The notes: a model not told the origin generated them from the letters alone. Counted from the first letter of the stretch, positions 1 to 5,004 are shown. The stretch: 5,004 nt of DNA from Pseudomonadota bacterium (GCA_018830925.1 JAHJRK010000025.1:1-5004); one strand, 5' to 3'. Program-made: numbers and translations.

Positions 1-1
1 G

Positions 2-811
2 ATACTGATTCTGGAAGATATGCTTAAAGGGGCGCCGGAAAGTTCGGATTTGAATCATATTGCAGGGCTTTCCTTTTTCGCATTGAAAAATGAGGATAAG
101 GCCCTTTCGCATTTTCTTGAGGTGAAAAACGATTCCAGGTTCTATTCGGATGCGGCAGTCCATGTTTCTCTTATTTACCAGAATAAGGGAAAGCTGAAAG
201 AAGCGATTATATTCATCAGAGATGTGATTGAAAGGGAGCCTGATAACCCGGAATTTCTATTCTATCTCGGCTTGTTCTACGAGGAGCTGGAGGAATACGA
301 AAATGCCGAGAAAGCCCTGTTGAAGGCTGTAGAAATTGATAGGGAGGATTCCAGGTTTTATTTCCGCCTTGGAGTTGTTTATGACAAATGGGGCAAAAAG
401 GAGAAAACTCTTGAACAGATGAAAGCGGTTATCCGGATAGATCCCAAAAATGCAAATGCCCTGAATTACCTCGGTTATACCTATGCTGAAATGGGGGTAA
501 ATCTTGAAGAGGCGGAAAATCTGATTACGGAGGCTTTGAAATATAAACCGGACGACGGATATATAACAGACAGTCTCGGATGGGTATATTTCAAAAAAGG
601 TTTTTATGATAAGGCTGTGGAGGTATTGAAAAGGGCGGTCTCTCTTGTCCCTGAAGATCCGGTTATCCTCGAACATCTCGGGGATGCCTATATGAAGATG
701 AAAGACAGTAAAAATGCTCTGGAAGCATACAGCCGTTCGCTCCGTTATAAGAAAGAGGATCAGGACGCCATTAAAATAAAGATTCGGGAAATAACAGGTG
801 AAGGGCGCTGA
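2..811 (+). CDS. TPR-repeat protein, 5' end outside the window
   Basis: A tetratricopeptide-repeat scaffold protein of unknown specific partner. The frame is open to the left edge and reads repeat-like sequence (ILILED) before the first Met at 20. The GGAAG at 13-17 is too close to that Met to serve as a ribosome site, so I treat the gene as truncated by the window. Numbering from that Met, about seven 34-residue TPR units follow one another at roughly 11-43, 44-76, 77-110, 111-144, 145-179, 180-213 and 214-247. They show the usual spaced pattern, for example YLGLFYEELEEYENAEKAL, ALNYLGYTYAEMG and DSLGWVYFKKGFYDKAV, with Pro-Asp/Asn turns between units. The fifth unit has one extra residue. 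The stop lies 6 nt before the lipoprotein start, indicating one operon. TPR proteins in this context often work in envelope assembly, but the partner cannot be read from the sequence. Family assignment is firm; the role is inference. Confidence 0.93.
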   Translation: MLILEDMLKGAPESSDLNHIAGLSFFALKNEDKALSHFLEVKNDSRFYSDAAVHVSLIYQNKGKLKEAIIFIRDVIEREPDNPEFLFYLGLFYEELEEYENAEKALLKAVEIDREDSRFYFRLGVVYDKWGKKEKTLEQMKAVIRIDPKNANALNYLGYTYAEMGVNLEEAENLITEALKYKPDDGYITDSLGWVYFKKGFYDKAVEVLKRAVSLVPEDPVILEHLGDAYMKMKDSKNALEAYSRSLRYKKEDQDAIKIKIREITGEGR

Positions 812-817
812 TATGAT

Positions 818-1624
818 ATGAAGAGACCCGTTCGTATTTTCCTTCTTCTGTTTTCGATCCTGTATATTTCAGCATGTGCCGGCCTTTCGGATCAAATAAC
901 AACAAATATCTTTGGCTCTGTTCAAACACCTGATTCCTTGGAACCGGAGGCAGAGAGGCTATTATCTGCTCTTAAAGATAAAAACCGGAATATAAAAACA
1001 TTTAAAGGGACCGGGCGCATGACTTTTTCGGGCAGGAACAGGGATCTCCTTTCGGCGGATATTGCATGGGTTGCCGAGGATAGGAATAAAATTTCCCTCG
1101 CATTGCGCGATATCCTGGGCCGGCCCATCGCAAACATGGCTGCCGACGGAGAATGGATATATTATGTTTCACATGCCGATAACACATTTTATAAAAAAAA
1201 TACTGATGATATCGGTCTGGAGAACTTCATCTCCGTGCCGGTCAGGATAAAGGATGTTATTCTGCTTCTGTCCGGAAGAGTGCCTGTTTATGAATTCGAT
1301 TCGGCTGCTGTCGCCGATTCCGGGAACGGAAGGTGTGTTCTAATTTTAAAGAAAAAATGGTCCGGAGCTGCCGAGAAGATTTACTTTGGAAGGGATTGCC
1401 GGGATGTGTCAGAGATCGAGATATTCGGCACGGGAGGAGATCTCCTTTACAGAGCGACTTTTGAAGGGGAAAAGAAAGTGAAAGAATATCATATTCCTTC
1501 AAGACTTGTTGTTTCGAACGATACAGGCGGTTATATGAGGCTCGATATAGAGAGGTACTGGGTGGATATGCCGGTATCCCGGTCGGCTTTTGTATTGAAT
1601 CCTCCGGAGCAGAACAGTGAATAG
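818..1624 (+). CDS. LolA/LolB-like (DUF4292-like) outer-membrane lipoprotein
   Basis: Predicted lipoprotein of 268 residues. It begins with a positively charged MKRPVR, a hydrophobic stretch at residues 7-19 and a lipobox ISAC with Cys20 as the lipidated residue. Position +2 is Ala, not Asp, so by the Lol sorting rule it should go to the outer membrane. The mature part resembles the LolA/LolB fold: KGTGRMTFSG at 63-72, alternating hydrophobic beta strands, the LRDILGRPIANMAADGEWIYY segment near 96-116, and a closing AFVLNPP motif at 257-263. This fold carries lipid or lipoprotein in a half-barrel, so a role in lipoprotein localisation is plausible but unproven. The ATG at 818 lies 12 nt after an AAGGG and 6 nt after the TPR gene stop. 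In related genomes as I recall them, ispE often follows a lolB-like gene; it does not here. The last four residues (QNSE) and the stop fall in a heptamer repeat. Confidence 0.82.
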   Translation: MKRPVRIFLLLFSILYISACAGLSDQITTNIFGSVQTPDSLEPEAERLLSALKDKNRNIKTFKGTGRMTFSGRNRDLLSADIAWVAEDRNKISLALRDILGRPIANMAADGEWIYYVSHADNTFYKKNTDDIGLENFISVPVRIKDVILLLSGRVPVYEFDSAAVADSGNGRCVLILKKKWSGAAEKIYFGRDCRDVSEIEIFGTGGDLLYRATFEGEKKVKEYHIPSRLVVSNDTGGYMRLDIERYWVDMPVSRSAFVLNPPEQNSE

Positions 1625-1661
1625 TGAATGGCAGATAGTGAATAGCAGGCGCAGAGGCACA
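1613..1661 (+). repeat. Degenerate heptamer tandem repeat (AATAGTG type)
   Basis: Seven consecutive 7-nt units: AACAGTG, AATAGTG, AATGGCA, GATAGTG, AATAGCA, GGCGCAG, AGGCACA. The first four or five clearly share the AATAGTG pattern; the last two are degraded. The array starts inside the lipoprotein gene and includes its stop (1622-1624). Similar heptamer arrays occur as dispersed intergenic repeats in several bacterial groups (family knowledge, from memory). Confidence 0.65.
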
Positions 1662-1717
1662 GATGATCTAAGTGATCCGGGAACAATGGGTAATGAGCCC
1701 CGAAACATTGAGGGACT

Positions 1718-1725
1718 GAGGATGG
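1718..1725 (+). promoter_or_regulatory. Ribosome binding site of the ATP-grasp gene
   Basis: GAGGATGG ends 6 nt before the ATG at 1732, with a purine-rich core complementary to the 16S tail. It supports that start. No convincing sigma-70 promoter is visible in the 107-nt gap before it, so read-through from the upstream genes is possible. Confidence 0.55.
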
Positions 1726-1731
1726 TGAATA

Positions 1732-2505
1732 ATGCCTGTCATTGCTTTGGAATCGAGGCTTAAAGATAGCAAAAATGTCGTTACTCTGGGCGTCAAACCC
1801 AATTTTTTCGACTATTCTCCTGATGAAGCCGCTCTTATAAGAGAGGCCGGAAAGATATACTATCCTTCCACTTTTTATTCCGATCTCTTTGATTCCGTGA
1901 ACAAAAAGACGTTTCCGAGCCGGCAGACATATAAATATGTTCAGGACAAGATAAAGCAGACAACTCTTTTTCAGCTTGCCGGCATTCCTCATCCTTTTAC
2001 GAGAACATTTTTCGGAAAAGTGCAGAAAAAAAATATTCTGAAATATTTTAAATTCCCTTTTGTCGGAAAGATTCCGAGGGGGTCGTCAATGGGAAGAGGC
2101 GTTTATCTTATCGGAAATAATGATGAGCTTGAAGAGTACTGCCTGCTCACAAAAACCGCTTACATTCAGCAATACCTACCTGTCAGCCGTGACTTGCGCA
2201 TCGTTGTTATCGGAAGAAAAGCTGTTCACGCGTACTGGCGCATTGCCGGAGAGGGTGAATTTAAGTGCAATGTTGCGGCAGGTGGAAAAATAAAACTTGA
2301 TTCAGTTCCACAGGGCGCTGTTGATCTTGCCGTTTATACGGCTCTTTCATGCGGATGGGATGATGTCGGGATTGATATATGCGAATATAACGGGAAGCTT
2401 TATGTCATTGAAGCTAATATGAAATACGGGAAGGAAGGTTTCAGAGCGGCAGGAATAGATTATATAAAACTTATGGAGAAGATGATTGAAAATGGCGAAA
2501 TATGA
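1732..2505 (+). CDS. RimK-like ATP-grasp ligase
   Basis: A 257-residue ATP-grasp enzyme, a family that activates a carboxylate as acyl-phosphate and joins it to an amine or thiol; the substrate is unknown. Residues 1-65 form a short pre-ATP-grasp region. DKIKQTTLFQLAGIPHPFTRTF (72-93) matches the usual entry to the ATP-grasp domain. VGKIPRGSSMGRGVYLI (111-127) gives the nucleotide-binding Lys113 and glycine-rich loop. IQQYLPVSRDLRIVVIGRKAVHAYWR (145-170) and FKCNVAAGG (177-185) match the RimK core. GIDI with Asp215 and VIEANMKYG with Glu227 and Asn229 supply the metal ligands. Two departures from classical RimK are visible: QQYL where QE(F/Y)I is usual, and NMKYG where NxxPG is usual. The closest named relatives are ribosomal S6 and peptide glutamate ligases, but the substrate may differ. 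The 3' end overlaps the HD gene by 14 nt. Confidence 0.88.
   Translation: MPVIALESRLKDSKNVVTLGVKPNFFDYSPDEAALIREAGKIYYPSTFYSDLFDSVNKKTFPSRQTYKYVQDKIKQTTLFQLAGIPHPFTRTFFGKVQKKNILKYFKFPFVGKIPRGSSMGRGVYLIGNNDELEEYCLLTKTAYIQQYLPVSRDLRIVVIGRKAVHAYWRIAGEGEFKCNVAAGGKIKLDSVPQGAVDLAVYTALSCGWDDVGIDICEYNGKLYVIEANMKYGKEGFRAAGIDYIKLMEKMIENGEI
2475..2481 (+). promoter_or_regulatory. Ribosome binding site that decides the HD gene start
   Basis: GGAGAAG sits inside the end of the ATP-grasp gene, 10 nt before the ATG at 2492. It is only 4 nt from the in-frame TTG at 2486, which makes the ATG the better start. Its position in the upstream coding region implies coupled translation. Confidence 0.6.
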
Positions 2506-3661
2506 AGAAAGCGCTCTTGATCTGATAAAAATGGCTTTGAATAAAAGAGAAGAAGAGAACTTTTCTCCTATTGCGGTTTTAAGCTCAGGTTGCACGCGCC
2601 GTGAATATGAGGAGAAAAGAGATCTCGGATACCGTCAGGAATTTTCCCTCGATGTCGACCGGATACTCTATTCGCTTGCATATACAAGATACATTGACAA
2701 GACGCAGGTTTTTTATCTGATTAAGAATGATCATATAACACACAGGGTCCTTCATGTTCAGCTTGTATCCAAGATAGCAAGAACAATAGGCCGTTTCCTC
2801 GGATTGAATGAAGACCTGATAGAGGCCATTTCTCTCGGCCATGATATCGGTCACACTCCTTTCGGGCATGACGGCGAAAGATTCCTGTCGGAACTTTGCG
2901 AAGAAAGCGGAATAGGATATTTCCTGCATAATGTCCAAAGCGTACAGTTTCTGGATAAGGTGGAGAGGAAAGGAAAGGGATGGAATCTTTCATTACAGAC
3001 TCTTGACGGTATCCTGTGTCATGACGGTGAAATTCATAACCGGAGCCTGCAGCCTGAAAGAGGAAAGACATTTGAAAAACTCGAGCAGGAAATCGTAATG
3101 AAAAAAAACGATTCCGGCATAAAACTTATCCCCATGACTCTTGAAGGATGTGTTGTCCGCATGGCGGATACGATAAGCTATATCGGTCGTGATATAGAAG
3201 ACGCCATAAGGCTTAACGTGATAAAAAGATCCGATCTTCCGGCAGAAAGCGTTAAAGTGCTCGGAAATACTAACGGAACGATAATATACAACCTGGTTAC
3301 CGATGTTATTCGAAACAGTTTTCAGAATATTCATATCGCTTTCAGTTCAGAAGTTTCGGAAGCATTGAGGCTTCTCAAGGCATTCAATCTGGAGAGGATT
3401 TACCGGAATCCTGAAATAAAAAGGCATACGCCTCTTATAAGGGATCTTTTCAGAATACTTTTCGAAAGGTATATTGGTGATATAGAAAATGAGAACAGGG
3501 AATCGGTGATATTTATCAATTTCCTGAAAGATATTTCCGATGAATACATTGCAAATCACAGAAAAGAGGAGATAGTGAGGGATTTTATCGCTGGGATGAC
3601 TGACCGGTATTTTTTAAGGCAGTGTCCGGAAGGAATGAGGCCTGTTACTGAAACGGACTGA
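2492..3661 (+). CDS. dGTPase-like HD-domain phosphohydrolase
   Basis: A 389-residue member of the deoxyguanosinetriphosphate triphosphohydrolase-like HD family, whose known members split dNTPs into deoxynucleoside and triphosphate. The frame is also open from a TTG at 2486, but ATG 2492 is preferred for its spacing from GGAGAAG. FSLDVDRILYSLAYTRYIDKTQVF (51-74) matches the family's DRI..S...R....TQVF lead-in. HRVLHVQLVSKIAR (84-97) supplies His88, SLGHDIGHTPFGHDGE (114-129) supplies the His117-Asp118 pair plus His121, His126 and Glu129, and RMADTISYIGRDIEDAI (223-239) supplies Asp226; together these form a complete HD metal site with the catalytic His/Glu pair. The arginine-rich segment that usually precedes the first metal His differs (NDHITHRVLH), so nucleotide preference cannot be transferred from characterised dGTPases. 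Length is normal and there is no frameshift. The 14-nt overlap with the ATP-grasp gene suggests a shared pathway. No terminator is visible directly after it. Confidence 0.9.
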   Translation: MAKYEESALDLIKMALNKREEENFSPIAVLSSGCTRREYEEKRDLGYRQEFSLDVDRILYSLAYTRYIDKTQVFYLIKNDHITHRVLHVQLVSKIARTIGRFLGLNEDLIEAISLGHDIGHTPFGHDGERFLSELCEESGIGYFLHNVQSVQFLDKVERKGKGWNLSLQTLDGILCHDGEIHNRSLQPERGKTFEKLEQEIVMKKNDSGIKLIPMTLEGCVVRMADTISYIGRDIEDAIRLNVIKRSDLPAESVKVLGNTNGTIIYNLVTDVIRNSFQNIHIAFSSEVSEALRLLKAFNLERIYRNPEIKRHTPLIRDLFRILFERYIGDIENENRESVIFINFLKDISDEYIANHRKEEIVRDFIAGMTDRYFLRQCPEGMRPVTETD

Positions 3662-3673
3662 TTATAAAAAGCC

Positions 3674-3715
3674 GAACATCGAATATCGAACTTCGAAGTA
3701 CGATGTAAGAACGAT
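3674..3715 (+). repeat. Degenerate heptamer tandem repeat (GAACATC type)
   Basis: Six 7-nt units in register: GAACATC, GAATATC, GAACTTC, GAAGTAC, GATGTAA, GAACGAT. All begin with GA; the first three differ by one base from a common GAAYWTC form. A perfect 10-bp palindrome, ACTTCGAAGT, lies at 3690-3699. The unit sequence differs from the array at 1613-1661 although the period is the same. Confidence 0.7.
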
Positions 3716-3734
3716 GGGAATGGGGCTGTCCAGG

Positions 3735-3838
3735 TCTAATTGGAGTCCGCCAAAGATCTCTGGCGGACTGCCGTTGACGAAGTTTGAATCTCGATCTTGC
3801 TAAACGGCAAACCGATAACATGCGCCAACCAATTAAGA
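3735..3838. repeat. Nested inverted repeats able to fold as a branched structure
   Basis: Outer arms TAATTGG (3737-3743) and CCAATTA (3829-3835) pair over 7 bp, plus two more pairs across a bulged A at 3836. Immediately inside, AGTCCGCCA (3744-3752) pairs with TGGCGGACT (3761-3769), a perfect 9-bp stem with an 8-nt loop that is itself nearly palindromic around AGATCT. Next, TGCCGTT (3769-3775) matches AACGGCA (3803-3809), sharing one base with the previous stem. Together they describe a three-way junction. No T-run follows, so it is not a standard terminator. The 9-bp stem is solid; the two 7-bp stems could each arise by chance. Confidence 0.55.
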
Positions 3839-3888
3839 TAGTTATGCAAAGCTCTCAATACGACAACAGGGGAAAATAAAAAAATTTT

Positions 3889-4623
3889 ATGGGTGACAAA
3901 GGCCATGTAAAGAGAACTTACCGGAATTTTACCGGCATTGACGATCTGGTACAGTTTAATGTTGTTGTACAGGAGACGGATCTGCAGATTTATGCCTCAA
4001 GGCCGCTTCAAAAAATTACGCGTGATCTGATACTTAAACACAGGGGTTTTATAGAAAAATATATCGCCATCTATCCTGAATTTCTAAAAACGCTTGTCCC
4101 TTGGCATCCTGACGATTTTGCCCCGCAGATAGTAGGAAAAATGATAGATGCCGGCAGAAAGGCCGGTGTAGGTCCGATGGCTGCCGTAGCCGGCGCTGTT
4201 GCGGAATTCGTCGGTATGGATCTTTTGTCGTATACGAATGAAGTTGTGGTTGAAAACGGGGGTGATATTTTTTTTAAAACAAACAAGTTACTTGCTGTCG
4301 GTGTATATGCAGCCGGTTCTCCCTTAAGCCTCAAGATGGGTTTGCGTATTGACTCCCGTGACAAACCAGTAGCCGTATGCACCTCATCCGGAACCGTAGG
4401 CCATTCGCTCAGCTTCGGCAAAGCCGATGCAGTGTGCATTGTATCGGATTCATGCCCGCTTGCGGATGCAGCAGCAACTGCCGTAGGGAACCGGGTAAAG
4501 GGGAAAAAAGAGATCCAGGATGCCATTGACTTCGGAAAAATGATTGAAGGTGTGATGGGAATCGTTGTTATAATTGGAGAGAATGCGGGATTTTGGGGAG
4601 ATGTGGAAGTCGTCTCCCTTTAA
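3889..4623 (+). CDS. UPF0280 (COG2122) ApbE-like protein, probable sulfide assimilation factor
   Basis: A 244-residue protein of the UPF0280 family, which shares the fold of the ApbE flavin transferases. Family-typical stretches are visible: GPMAAVAGAVAEFVG (95-109), VENGGDIFF (121-129), CTSSGTVGHSLSFGKADA (164-181) and DAAATAVGN (193-201), corresponding to the NGGDI, Ser/Thr-rich and A-rich signatures of ApbE-type proteins. Length is normal for the family and no signal peptide is seen, so it should act in the cytoplasm. From memory, the Methanosarcina acetivorans member (MA1715) is linked to efficient sulfide assimilation, and members in sulfate reducers are genetically linked to homocysteine formation together with a DUF39 protein and an NIL/ferredoxin protein. 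Neither partner is in this window. ATG 3889 is chosen because no better in-frame start exists; its AGGGGA is 15 nt upstream. The gene appears to be a separate transcription unit after a 227-nt gap. Confidence 0.88.
   Translation: MGDKGHVKRTYRNFTGIDDLVQFNVVVQETDLQIYASRPLQKITRDLILKHRGFIEKYIAIYPEFLKTLVPWHPDDFAPQIVGKMIDAGRKAGVGPMAAVAGAVAEFVGMDLLSYTNEVVVENGGDIFFKTNKLLAVGVYAAGSPLSLKMGLRIDSRDKPVAVCTSSGTVGHSLSFGKADAVCIVSDSCPLADAAATAVGNRVKGKKEIQDAIDFGKMIEGVMGIVVIIGENAGFWGDVEVVSL
4596..4621 (+). terminator. Weak candidate terminator overlapping the UPF0280 stop
   Basis: GGGAGATG (4596-4603) pairs with CGTCTCCC (4611-4618) over 8 bp, including one G-T pair, with a 7-nt loop, followed by TTT that runs into the TAA stop. 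The T-tract is only three bases long, so efficient intrinsic termination is doubtful. Confidence 0.3.
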
Positions 4624-4668
4624 GCCGTTGTTCAAAAATAATCGTAACATTGAATCGAAACAGCAAGC

Positions 4669-4705
4669 GCATTCCCCGCAGCTTCCTTCAGGGAGCTTCA
4701 AATGC
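4669..4705. repeat. Imperfect hairpin downstream of UPF0280
   Basis: Inner stem AGCTTCC (4680-4686) with GGGAGCT (4691-4697), one G-T pair, TTCA tetraloop. An outer stem GCATT (4669-4673) with AATGC (4701-4705) is separated from it by an asymmetric internal loop. There is no following T-run, so it is more like a dispersed REP-type hairpin or RNA 3' stabiliser than an intrinsic terminator. Confidence 0.5.
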
Positions 4706-4756
4706 CGTGACCGGCATAAGGAGACGTAAGCCGTGAACCGGCATAAGGAGCCGTAA
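4704..4756 (+). repeat. Tandem 26/27-nt direct repeat with internal hairpins
   Basis: Two abutting copies (4704-4729 and 4730-4756) differ by one inserted A and one A-to-C change. Each begins with a small hairpin: ATGCCG/CGGCAT with loop TGAC at 4702-4717, and GCCG/CGGC with loop TGAAC at 4730-4742. Each continues with CATAAGGAGNCGTAA. Confidence 0.75.
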
Positions 4757-4797
4757 AAAATGGTAAGAAATATAATGGTTATTTTGTAACGGCTCCT
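4746..4797. repeat. 9-bp inverted repeat enclosing an AT-rich segment
   Basis: AGGAGCCGT (4746-4754) and ACGGCTCCT (4789-4797) are perfect inverted copies 34 nt apart. The left arm lies in the second 27-nt repeat copy, and the enclosed segment is almost exactly the first 33-nt repeat copy. The layout resembles a very small inverted-repeat element. Confidence 0.65.
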
Positions 4798-4834
4798 AAA
4801 TAAATGGTAAGAAATATAATTGTTATTTCGTAAC
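4758..4834 (+). repeat. Pair of 33-nt direct repeats, 44-nt period
   Basis: Copies at 4758-4790 and 4802-4834 begin AAATGGTAAGAAATATAAT and end GTAAC. They match at 31 of 33 positions (G/T and T/C differences) and are separated by 11 nt (4791-4801). The spacer is far too short for CRISPR. About four helical turns separate the copies, so they could be paired protein-binding sites. Confidence 0.8.
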
Positions 4835-4936
4835 CCCGATAAACTTACTAACGGTCCCTAAGGGAAAAAATGAGTTGAGTTTTGAGAATTATGAGGTTAA
4901 GATTTTAGCGAATAGAGTTTTACAAAGCCATTAAAG

Positions 4937-4963
4937 TTGTTATTTACGTAAAAGTGCTAAGAT
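4937..4963 (+). promoter_or_regulatory. Weak promoter-like sequence near the window end
   Basis: TTGTTA (4937-4942) and TAAGAT (4958-4963) resemble -35 and -10 boxes, but the 15-nt spacer is shorter than the usual 16-18. It would point toward the possible start codon at 4986. Confidence 0.22.
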
Positions 4964-4985
4964 CACTGATGGAGCAGTATCTGTA

Positions 4986-5004
4986 ATGAAGACGATATGG
5001 GCGC
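4986..5004 (+). CDS. Possible start of a further gene, cut by the window
   Basis: An ATG at 4986 follows GGAG (4971-4974) by 11 nt and reads MKTIWA before the window ends. A weak promoter-like pair lies upstream. Six codons cannot identify a product, and the reading may be chance. It is listed only because a + strand gene beginning here would fit the surrounding gene order. Confidence 0.22.

Larger units (their letters stand above)
3662..3888. other. Non-coding region between the HD gene and the UPF0280 gene
   Basis: A 227-nt stretch without a plausible gene. It holds a heptamer array (3674-3715), nested inverted repeats (3735-3838) and, near its end, AGGGGA at 3868-3873, which is 15 nt before the UPF0280 ATG and so a rather distant ribosome site. 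I found no convincing -35/-10 pair: TTGCTA (3797) and TAACAT (3816) are only 13 nt apart. Confidence 0.7.
4624..5004. other. Repeat-rich non-coding region at the window end
   Basis: 381 nt without a supported gene on either strand. The first half contains an imperfect hairpin (4669-4705), a tandem 26/27-nt repeat (4704-4756), and a pair of 33-nt repeats (4758-4834), the first of them framed by an inverted repeat (4746-4797). A 13-nt motif TAACGGCTCCTAA (4787-4799) recurs as TAACGGTCCCTAA (4849-4861), where it merges with the short palindrome TCCCTAAGGGA (4855-4865). The ATG at 4870, after AAGGGA, stops at the third codon. The remainder, 4866-4960, is plain AT-rich sequence. Confidence 0.7.

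Noticed and set aside
257..676. 139-codon open frame on the - strand inside the TPR gene
   Set aside because: It lies wholly opposite a clearly coding TPR frame, has no domain, and is a composition shadow.
1531..1992. 153-codon - strand frame crossing the 1625-1731 gap
   Set aside because: It runs antisense through parts of two confident genes and the heptamer array, with no recognisable protein features.
2486..2491. TTG at 2486 as start of the HD gene
   Set aside because: It is only 4 nt after GGAGAAG, and an in-frame ATG two codons later has better spacing.
3744..3769. Rho-independent terminator of the HD gene
   Set aside because: The stem is strong but it is followed by GCCGTTGACG rather than a T-run, and it lies over 80 nt after the stop.
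3735..3840. Integron attC site
   Set aside because: The nested arms and GTTATGC at 3841-3847 recall attC, but no properly paired RYYYAAC/GTTRRRY core sites with matching inner boxes were found and there are no cassettes nearby.
4071..4526. 151-codon - strand frame within UPF0280
   Set aside because: The low-complexity Ala/Thr/Ser/Pro-rich translation mirrors the Gly/Ala-rich sense strand; the sense frame has full family motifs.
4758..4834. CRISPR array
   Set aside because: There are only two 33-nt copies and an 11-nt spacer, much shorter than any CRISPR spacer, with no cas gene.
4870..4878. Start codon after AAGGGA near 4860
   Set aside because: The frame reads Met-Ser-stop, so no protein is encoded.

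Overview
The window carries five protein-coding genes, all on the + strand, separated by short non-coding stretches that are unusually rich in repeats. The moderate, slightly AT-leaning composition fits an anaerobic Gram-negative bacterium. So do the outer-membrane-type lipoprotein, the UPF0280 (COG2122) protein and the degenerate heptamer repeats. My best guess is the Desulfobacterota (Deltaproteobacteria) or a neighbouring group such as Nitrospirota. This is inference from gene content, since there is no rRNA or marker gene here.

Layout: (1) Positions 2-1624 hold the 3' part of a tetratricopeptide-repeat (TPR) protein, followed 6 nt later by a LolA/LolB-like (DUF4292-like) lipoprotein. This pair probably serves the cell envelope. 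(2) Positions 1625-1731 are a short gap containing a degenerate 7-nt tandem repeat that begins inside the lipoprotein gene and supplies its last codons and stop. (3) Positions 1732-3661 hold a RimK-like ATP-grasp protein whose 3' end overlaps a dGTPase-like HD phosphohydrolase by 14 nt, so the two are very likely translationally coupled. (4) Positions 3662-3888 are non-coding, with a second heptamer array of different sequence and a set of nested inverted repeats that could fold as a branched structure. (5) Positions 3889-4623 hold a UPF0280/ApbE-like protein, a family tied to sulfide assimilation into homocysteine in methanogens and sulfate reducers. (6) Positions 4624-5004 are non-coding apart from a doubtful start codon at the very end. 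They hold an imperfect hairpin, a tandem 26/27-nt repeat, and a pair of 33-nt direct repeats at 44-nt spacing, the first of which is enclosed by a 9-bp inverted repeat. This looks like a dispersed-repeat cluster or the edge of a mobile element.

No RNA gene, CRISPR array, transposase or phage gene is visible. The most interesting items are the repeat-built 4669-4865 region, the branched inverted-repeat structure at 3735-3838, the two distinct heptamer arrays at gene junctions, and the uncharacterised ATP-grasp/HD gene pair. I do not see convincing evidence of a complete new system within these 5 kb.
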